From the NCBI RefSeq assembly GCF_007714205.1, contig NZ_VMQU01000018.1, positions 1 through 58,677 on the forward strand: a DNA stretch of 58,677 nt, given 5' to 3'. The notes under the pieces were generated by a model. That model saw only the letters and a list, made by a program, of their open reading frames with translations, was not told the DNA's origin and searched no databases. Below, piece by piece: positions 53,548-58,677 of this stretch (the stretch's first letter is position 1; the number at the start of each line of letters is the position of its first letter). This DNA comes from Mycobacterium helveticum (GTDB taxonomy: Bacteria; Actinomycetota; Actinomycetes; Mycobacteriales; Mycobacteriaceae). A program made the translations under genes and the position numbers.

Positions 53548-53814
53548 GTCAAATTCCTAGGTTAAGTTCGCTCTGTCTGCGACCCGCAGTCCCCAGCGAC
53601 AATCTGCAGTCGTGGCAGCAACCGACCGCTCGCTCGCTTTGCGGGCTTTTCGCGCCACCCGCAGATTGGGATTTCGACAGTCGATCCGCGTTCCGTCAAC
53701 CGTGTGGAACTTTTGTCCAGGGAATCGGCCGGCGTCCCGATTGCGTTGCCTCGTGAACTGAATTTCATAGTGCTTGCTGACTGGACGGAACGCGAGTGAA
53801 AGGGCGGTGCGACG

Positions 53815-54240
53815 TTGTTGGGCATCCTCAAGCGCATATGGATTCCGCTGGTGATCGTCGTGGTCGTGGCCATCGGGGGATTTGTGGCCTACCGGCTACA
53901 AGGGATCTTCGGCTCCAACCGCGTGTCGGAAGCCGGCCCAGTCGAACAGATCGTGCCGATCAATGTCAAGAACGTCACGTATGAGGTCACCGGTCCCCCG
54001 GGCACTGCCGGAGTTGTCAATTATCTGGACGCGGATGCGCAACCTCAGCAGGCGAATTTCACCACGCTGCCGTGGTCGTACACGGTGACCACAACCCTGC
54101 CCGGGGTGTTCACCAACGTGGTGGCCCAGGGTGACAGCAACACAATCGGTTGCCGGATCGTCGTGAACGGCATCGTTCGAGACCAACAGTCCGCGACCGG
54201 CCTCAACGCGCAGGTCTTCTGCCTGGACAAGGCCGCATGA
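53815..54240 (+). CDS. MmpS-family membrane-anchored accessory protein
   Basis: A 141-residue protein with an N-terminal anchor (LKRIWIPLVIVVVVAIGGF) and a periplasmic beta-rich domain with YEVTG, VVNYLDADAQPQ, FTTLPWS and GCRIVVNG, and two cysteines expected to form a disulfide. It starts with TTG; AAAGGGCGG lies about 11 bases upstream. MmpS proteins work with the MmpL transporter encoded next to them (in M. tuberculosis MmpS4/S5 assist siderophore export). Its stop overlaps the mmpL start (ATGA). Confidence 0.92.
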   Translation: MLGILKRIWIPLVIVVVVAIGGFVAYRLQGIFGSNRVSEAGPVEQIVPINVKNVTYEVTGPPGTAGVVNYLDADAQPQQANFTTLPWSYTVTTTLPGVFTNVVAQGDSNTIGCRIVVNGIVRDQQSATGLNAQVFCLDKAA

Positions 54241-57113
54241 ACGGCGGCACTGCCGAACCGCCGGCTTTCGCACGGGCATTGCGGCGCTTGGCGGTGCCGA
54301 TTGTCTTGGGCTGGCTGGTTTTGACGATCGTCGTCACCGTCTTCGTGCCTCGACTCGACGCGGTTGAGCGGGAAAACTCGGTCGGCCTGCTGCCCCGGGA
54401 TGCTCCGTCGCTGATCGCGATGAAGCAAATGGGCAAGGTGTTTCACGAATTCGACTCGGACAGCGTCGCGATGGTGGTGCTGGTGGGTGACAAGCCGTTA
54501 GGTGACGCCGCACGCCGCTTCTACGACGATCTGGTGCGCCGGCTCGAGCGCGACACCAGGCATGTCGAGAAAGTGCAGAACTACTGGGGCGAACTGGTCA
54601 CGGCGGGGGGCGAACAGAGCGCCGACAGCAAGGCCGCGTACGTGCAGGTCAACCTCGCCGGCGACCAGGGCTCGACGAGGGCGGACGAGTCGGTGCACTC
54701 GGTGGAGGACATCGTGGCGCGCTCACATCCGCCGGCGGGAGTCAAGGCGTACGTCACCGGTCAGGCGCCGTTGACCACCGATACCACGGAAGCCGGCGAC
54801 AGGGGTCTGGCGAAGCGGACGGCGATAACGATCGCGGTGGCCGCGATCATGTTGCTCATCGTTTATCGCTCGATTGTCACCGTGCTGATCGTGTTGGCCG
54901 TGATCTTCATCGAATTGGCCGCGGCGCGCGGAGTCGTGGCATACATCGGCAGCTTTCACCTGATCGGCTTCACCACCTTCGCGGTCAGCCTGCTCATGTC
55001 GCTGGCAATCGCCGCGGGCACGGATTACGCGATCTTTTTTCTCGGCCGCTATCACGAGGCCCGCCAGAGCGGCGAGGACCGCGAGACGGCCTTTTATACG
55101 ACATATCGTGGGGTGGTCCACGTCGTTTTGGGTTCGGGGCTGACCATTGCCGGCGCGATGCTCTGTCTGCGGTTGGTGCGGCTGCCCTATCTCAATACCT
55201 TGGCAATTCCGTGCGCGGTGGCGTTGGTCGTCGTGATCGCGGCCTCGCTGACGTTGATTCCCGCTCTCATCGTCATCGGCGGGCGTTTCGGTCTGCTCGA
55301 AGCCAAGCGAAAAATGAATGTCCACGGCTGGCGGCGCCTGGCGACGGCGACCGTCCGCTGGCCTGCACCGATCCTGGCCAGCGCTGTGGTCGTCTCGATT
55401 GTGGGGGGCGTGACGCTGCCGGGGTACCGCACCAACTATGACGACCGCTACTACGTGCCGGCGGGCCTGGTGTCCAATGTCGGCGACCGCGCTGCCACTC
55501 AGCATTTCACCCACGCCAGGCTGAATCCCGACCTTTTGCTGGTCGAAGCCGATCACGACCTGCGCAATCCGGCGGACATGCTCGACCTGGACAGGATCGC
55601 CCAACATATCTTCCGGGTGCCGGGCATCGCGCGGGTGCAAAGCATCACCAGGCCGCTGGGATACAACATCGAGCACGGCACCATACCGTTCGCGATTGGC
55701 ATGGAGCCGGTTCCCATCAGAGAAAACCTGCGATATCTGAAAGACCGCCTCGACGATATTCTCAAACTGAGCCGCGACGACCTCGGCACCCAGATCGCGA
55801 CTCTGGAGCACATGTACACGGTGCAACAAGAGCTGACGAATTCGATAAGCGACAGTGCTCGGGTCACAGCTGATACTGCCGCTATTACGGACAAAATACG
55901 CGACCATGTGGCAGATTTTGACGATTTCTGGCGGCCGATCCGCAGCTATTTCTACTGGGACAAACATTGCTTCGACATCCCCATGTGTTGGTCGTTACGC
56001 TCCATCTTCGACGCTTTGGACGGCTTCGACAAACTCGCCGAGAACTTCCATTCTCTTGCCAAGGATCTCCAGAACAGCGCCGATGCGTCCCAAAAACTGG
56101 TCGCGTTGATCCCGCCGTTGATCGCCGTCGCGAAGTCGATGCAGACCACGTTCCTAACGCTGTACAGCAGCTTCTCGGGCCTGGTCACTCAGATGGATCG
56201 CATGACCGACACCAGCACACTCATGGGCAAATTTTTCGACCAGGCTAAAATCGACGGCTTTTTCTATATCCCGCCAGAGGTATTCGACAGTCCAGATTTC
56301 AAGACAGGCCTAAGACTGCTGGTCTCTCCCGACGGCAAGTCCACCCGGATGATCATCACGCATGACATCGACCCCGCGAGCCCCGAGGCAATTTCACATG
56401 TCGACGCAGAACTCAAAGCCGCGCGCGAGGCGGTGAAAGAAACGCCGTTGGCCAGTGCGAAATTGTACCTCGGCGGCACAGCCGCGGCCTACAAAGATAT
56501 TCAGGAGTCCACTAAATACGACGTTCTGACCGAGGCCATTGCCGCGCTGATCCTGATATTCATCGTCATGCTGGTCATCACACGCGCGCTGGTCGCCTCG
56601 ATGGTGATTGTCGGCACGGTGGTGCTGTCGCTGGCGACGGGCTTCGGGCTTTCCGTGCTGATCTGGCAGCATCTCGTCGGCTTGGAATTGCATTGGATTG
56701 TGCTGCCGTTCTCCGTCACCATCCTGCTGGCCGTGGGATCCGACTACAACTTGTTGCTGGTCTCGCGGTTCAAGGAAGAAATCGGCGCAGGCGTGAAGAC
56801 GGGCATCATCCGTTCCGTGGGCGGCACCGGCGGAGTTGTGACCGCCGCCGGCCTGGTCTTCGCCTTCACCATGGGCTCTTTGGTCGTCAATGAGCTGTAC
56901 ACGCTCAAGCAGGGCGGCACCACCATCGGCCTGGGCCTGCTCGTCGACACGCTGATCGTGCGCTCGCTGATGATCCCGTCCATCGCCACCCTGCTCGGGC
57001 GCTGGTTCTGGTGGCCGTTGCGGGTGCGCCCGCGTCCAGCCAGTGAACTGCTCCGATCGATCGGACCCCGGCCGCTGGTTCGCGCCCTTCTTCTGACCCG
57101 AATCCGCGAGTAG
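54237..57113 (+). CDS. MmpL-family RND transporter
   Basis: A 958-residue RND-type transporter with about 12 helices and two large periplasmic domains. Proton-relay motifs GTDYAIFF near residue 260 and GSDYNLLL near residue 834 are intact, and the LDGFDKLAENFH-like coiled-coil insert lies in the second periplasmic loop. Length and plan match MmpL4/MmpL5 of M. tuberculosis. Substrate may be a lipid or siderophore; not determined here. It is co-transcribed with mmpS (4-base overlap) and divergent from the XRE regulator. Confidence 0.94.
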   Translation: MNGGTAEPPAFARALRRLAVPIVLGWLVLTIVVTVFVPRLDAVERENSVGLLPRDAPSLIAMKQMGKVFHEFDSDSVAMVVLVGDKPLGDAARRFYDDLVRRLERDTRHVEKVQNYWGELVTAGGEQSADSKAAYVQVNLAGDQGSTRADESVHSVEDIVARSHPPAGVKAYVTGQAPLTTDTTEAGDRGLAKRTAITIAVAAIMLLIVYRSIVTVLIVLAVIFIELAAARGVVAYIGSFHLIGFTTFAVSLLMSLAIAAGTDYAIFFLGRYHEARQSGEDRETAFYTTYRGVVHVVLGSGLTIAGAMLCLRLVRLPYLNTLAIPCAVALVVVIAASLTLIPALIVIGGRFGLLEAKRKMNVHGWRRLATATVRWPAPILASAVVVSIVGGVTLPGYRTNYDDRYYVPAGLVSNVGDRAATQHFTHARLNPDLLLVEADHDLRNPADMLDLDRIAQHIFRVPGIARVQSITRPLGYNIEHGTIPFAIGMEPVPIRENLRYLKDRLDDILKLSRDDLGTQIATLEHMYTVQQELTNSISDSARVTADTAAITDKIRDHVADFDDFWRPIRSYFYWDKHCFDIPMCWSLRSIFDALDGFDKLAENFHSLAKDLQNSADASQKLVALIPPLIAVAKSMQTTFLTLYSSFSGLVTQMDRMTDTSTLMGKFFDQAKIDGFFYIPPEVFDSPDFKTGLRLLVSPDGKSTRMIITHDIDPASPEAISHVDAELKAAREAVKETPLASAKLYLGGTAAAYKDIQESTKYDVLTEAIAALILIFIVMLVITRALVASMVIVGTVVLSLATGFGLSVLIWQHLVGLELHWIVLPFSVTILLAVGSDYNLLLVSRFKEEIGAGVKTGIIRSVGGTGGVVTAAGLVFAFTMGSLVVNELYTLKQGGTTIGLGLLVDTLIVRSLMIPSIATLLGRWFWWPLRVRPRPASELLRSIGPRPLVRALLLTRIRE

Positions 57114-57119
57114 GTCTGT

Positions 57120-58677
57120 GATCGTCGGCGTGCGTTAAGACGAAAGTGCCTGCCCTGCATGGAGAATCATGGTTATCGACACCGTTGTTCGCCAGGAGAG
57201 GAAGGCACCTTCGTGGTTGCGAGGATACGCAAGAAGACGCGGTGTGTGAAGCGTGCGGCGTGCGGGTCGGCGCGCCGGATCCGAGCCTGGCACTGAACTC
57301 GGGCCTGGCCGCCGTCAGCGAGCTGACCAGGCGCCTGGGCGTGGTCGAGGCCATCGACGCGGCGGTGGGCCCGATCAAGACCCGCAATCGCGGCTGTGGC
57401 GTCGGTCAGCTGCTGGTGGGGATGGCGGCGGCGCAACTGGCCGGGGAGGACTTCCTGGTCGGGCTGGACCGCCAGCGTGCCGATACGGCCGGGCAGCAGC
57501 TCACCCCGGTTGCGGGCCTGTCGGCGACCACCGCCGCCGGGCTGGCCCGCCGGGTGACCGGCGAGCAATGGCGCTCGACCGAGACCGGGCTGGCCGCGGT
57601 CAGCGAGCGGGTTTTGGCGCTGCTGCCGGCGGCGCGGCGGGCGCGGCTGACCGAGGCGGTGACGATCGACATCGATGCCACCGACGTGGAAGTCTATGGA
57701 CGCAAGAAGCAAGGCGTGGCCTACAACTACGCCGGGCAGCGGTGCGGGCGCCCGCATGTGGCGACCTGGGCGCAGACCGAAACTGTCTTGGCGGCAGACC
57801 TTTTGGCAGGAGACCAGGACCCGAGCGCGGGCTCGGCCGGGCTGCTGCGCCGCGCGCTGGCCGCCCTACCGGCACCGGCGCGGGCATCCGAGGACATCGC
57901 GGTGCGCGTCGACGCCGGCTACTTCGCCGGTGAGCTGGCCCGCACCGCACGCGCCGAACAGGTGTGCTTCGCGATCGGCGCTAAACGCATCGCCCCGCTA
58001 TGGCGACTGCTGTCCGGCATCGCCGAACACGAGTGGACCGACGCGATCGAGATGCACAGCGCTCAGGTCGCCGTCGCCGGCTACGCCCCGGCCGACTGGC
58101 CCGAGGGCACCCGGCTGCTCATCCGCCCGGTCCGGCTCGACGCGTGCGAGGTCTCCGCCGACCCGCGCTCGCGCCGTCGCCGCACCCTGCACCCCGACCA
58201 GCGGGCACTGCCGCTGGCTGAGCTCGCCGAGGCCGAAGCGATCTACGCCTACAGCTTCATCCTCACCGACCTGGACTGCTCAACCGGCCCCAAGGCCGCC
58301 GCCGTCGAACACTGGTACCGTCACCGCACCAGCGTGGAGAACATCTTCCGCGACGGCAAGCACGGCGCCGCCCTACGCCACCTGCCCTCGGGATATACCC
58401 AGGTCAACACCGCGTGGACGTGGGGCGCGCTGCTCGCGGTCAGCATCGCCGGCTGGCTGCACGAACTAACCGGAAGCCCCGGCGACGACGGCCGCATCGC
58501 CGGTCACGGGACACGCGAGGGCAAGGCCATGATCGCCACCCTGCGTCACCGCCTCATCGCCGTGCCGGCCCGGCTGGTCCGGCACGCCGGACAACTGATC
58601 CTGCGGCTGCCACCCGGCCACGGCCTGCTCGCCGAGGTCCTCGCCCGCATCCGCGCCCTGCCCGCCCTGCCCTGACC
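57120..58677 (+). mobile_element. IS1380-family insertion sequence, right end beyond the window
   Basis: A transposase of the IS1380 type occupies most of this stretch. An imperfect inverted repeat, CGAAAGTGCCTGCC and GGAAGGCACCTTCG, lies at about 57140-57153 and 57201-57214 upstream of the coding part. The left boundary is uncertain, and the right terminal repeat lies outside the window, so target duplication cannot be tested. Confidence 0.7.
57146..58675 (+). CDS. IS1380-family DDE transposase
   Basis: A long frame of up to 509 residues. The catalytic acids are visible as D in TIDIDATDVEVYG, D in VRVDAGYF, and E in SVENIFRDGKHG, in IS1380 order. The start is uncertain: the strong purine site GGAGAGGAAGG at about 57194-57204 points to a GTG at 57213, which is in a different frame and ends soon, whereas the transposase frame has weak start candidates (GTG at 57146 or 57242). 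A frameshift or unusual start may be present. It lies right after mmpL and may be an insertion. Confidence 0.85.
   Translation: MPALHGESWLSTPLFARRGRHLRGCEDTQEDAVCEACGVRVGAPDPSLALNSGLAAVSELTRRLGVVEAIDAAVGPIKTRNRGCGVGQLLVGMAAAQLAGEDFLVGLDRQRADTAGQQLTPVAGLSATTAAGLARRVTGEQWRSTETGLAAVSERVLALLPAARRARLTEAVTIDIDATDVEVYGRKKQGVAYNYAGQRCGRPHVATWAQTETVLAADLLAGDQDPSAGSAGLLRRALAALPAPARASEDIAVRVDAGYFAGELARTARAEQVCFAIGAKRIAPLWRLLSGIAEHEWTDAIEMHSAQVAVAGYAPADWPEGTRLLIRPVRLDACEVSADPRSRRRRTLHPDQRALPLAELAEAEAIYAYSFILTDLDCSTGPKAAAVEHWYRHRTSVENIFRDGKHGAALRHLPSGYTQVNTAWTWGALLAVSIAGWLHELTGSPGDDGRIAGHGTREGKAMIATLRHRLIAVPARLVRHAGQLILRLPPGHGLLAEVLARIRALPALP

Overview
The window looks like chromosomal DNA from a slow-growing, non-tuberculous Mycobacterium, possibly close to the M. 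avium complex. The DNA is GC-rich. It carries a PPE-SVP protein, PE domains, an MmpS/MmpL pair, a KasB-type ketosynthase, TIGR00027 methyltransferases, a DUF732 protein, a cutinase, an L,D-transpeptidase and DosR-like operator sites. The exact species cannot be fixed from the sequence alone.

Layout. 0-5 kb: a PPE-SVP gene, then metal handling (CDF exporter and Tat/lipoprotein multicopper oxidase, convergent), then a membrane-anchored protein preceded by a striking 16-bp inverted repeat. 5-11 kb: DUF732, MOSC protein, methyltransferase, and envelope genes (L,D-transpeptidase, DUF1906 Tat protein, cutinase). 11-15 kb: an overlapping glycosyltransferase / methyltransferase / alpha-alpha-toroid set with a convergent second methyltransferase, probably surface-glycoconjugate synthesis. 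15-20 kb: a HAD phosphatase-HerA-type ATPase fusion, then an unusual locus in which two paralogous exported proteins flank a polytopic membrane protein with a zinc ribbon at each end. 20-27 kb: a plant/fungal-type P3A H+-ATPase, a GH16 glucanase (Rv0315-like), and a compact operon TspO - SOUL haem-binding protein - DUF2905 - TIGR00027 methyltransferase. 27-31 kb: a 960-residue PE-(CBM2)x3-GH12 cellulase fusion with nearly identical CBM2 repeats. 31-36 kb: methyltransferase, secreted Cys-rich protein, APC permease, iron-dependent alcohol dehydrogenase beside an aldehyde dehydrogenase remnant, and an SDR epimerase.

36-46 kb is a redox/lipid block with DosR-like palindromes: a small HTH regulator, small metal-binding and unknown ORFs, a double Usp protein, a stand-alone KasB-type ketosynthase, two flavoprotein disulfide/quinone-type oxidoreductases, a 3-hydroxyacyl-CoA dehydrogenase and an oleate hydratase. 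It could be a hypoxia-induced fatty-acid/redox module; this is inference. 46-53 kb: acyl-CoA-dehydrogenase-like flavoprotein, NYN nuclease, nitronate monooxygenase, Tpx, SnoaL and SpoIIAA-like proteins, with decayed SDR and bile-acid-symporter pseudogenes between them. 53-58.7 kb: an XRE/MmyB regulator divergent from mmpS-mmpL, then an IS1380-family transposase at the right edge.

The most notable items are the PE-CBM2-GH12 fusion, the HAD-ATPase fusion, the paralogue/zinc-ribbon membrane locus, the TspO-SOUL operon, and the DosR-like sites around the Usp/KasB/oleate-hydratase block. All homology statements come from reading motifs and from memory of families; no searches were run.
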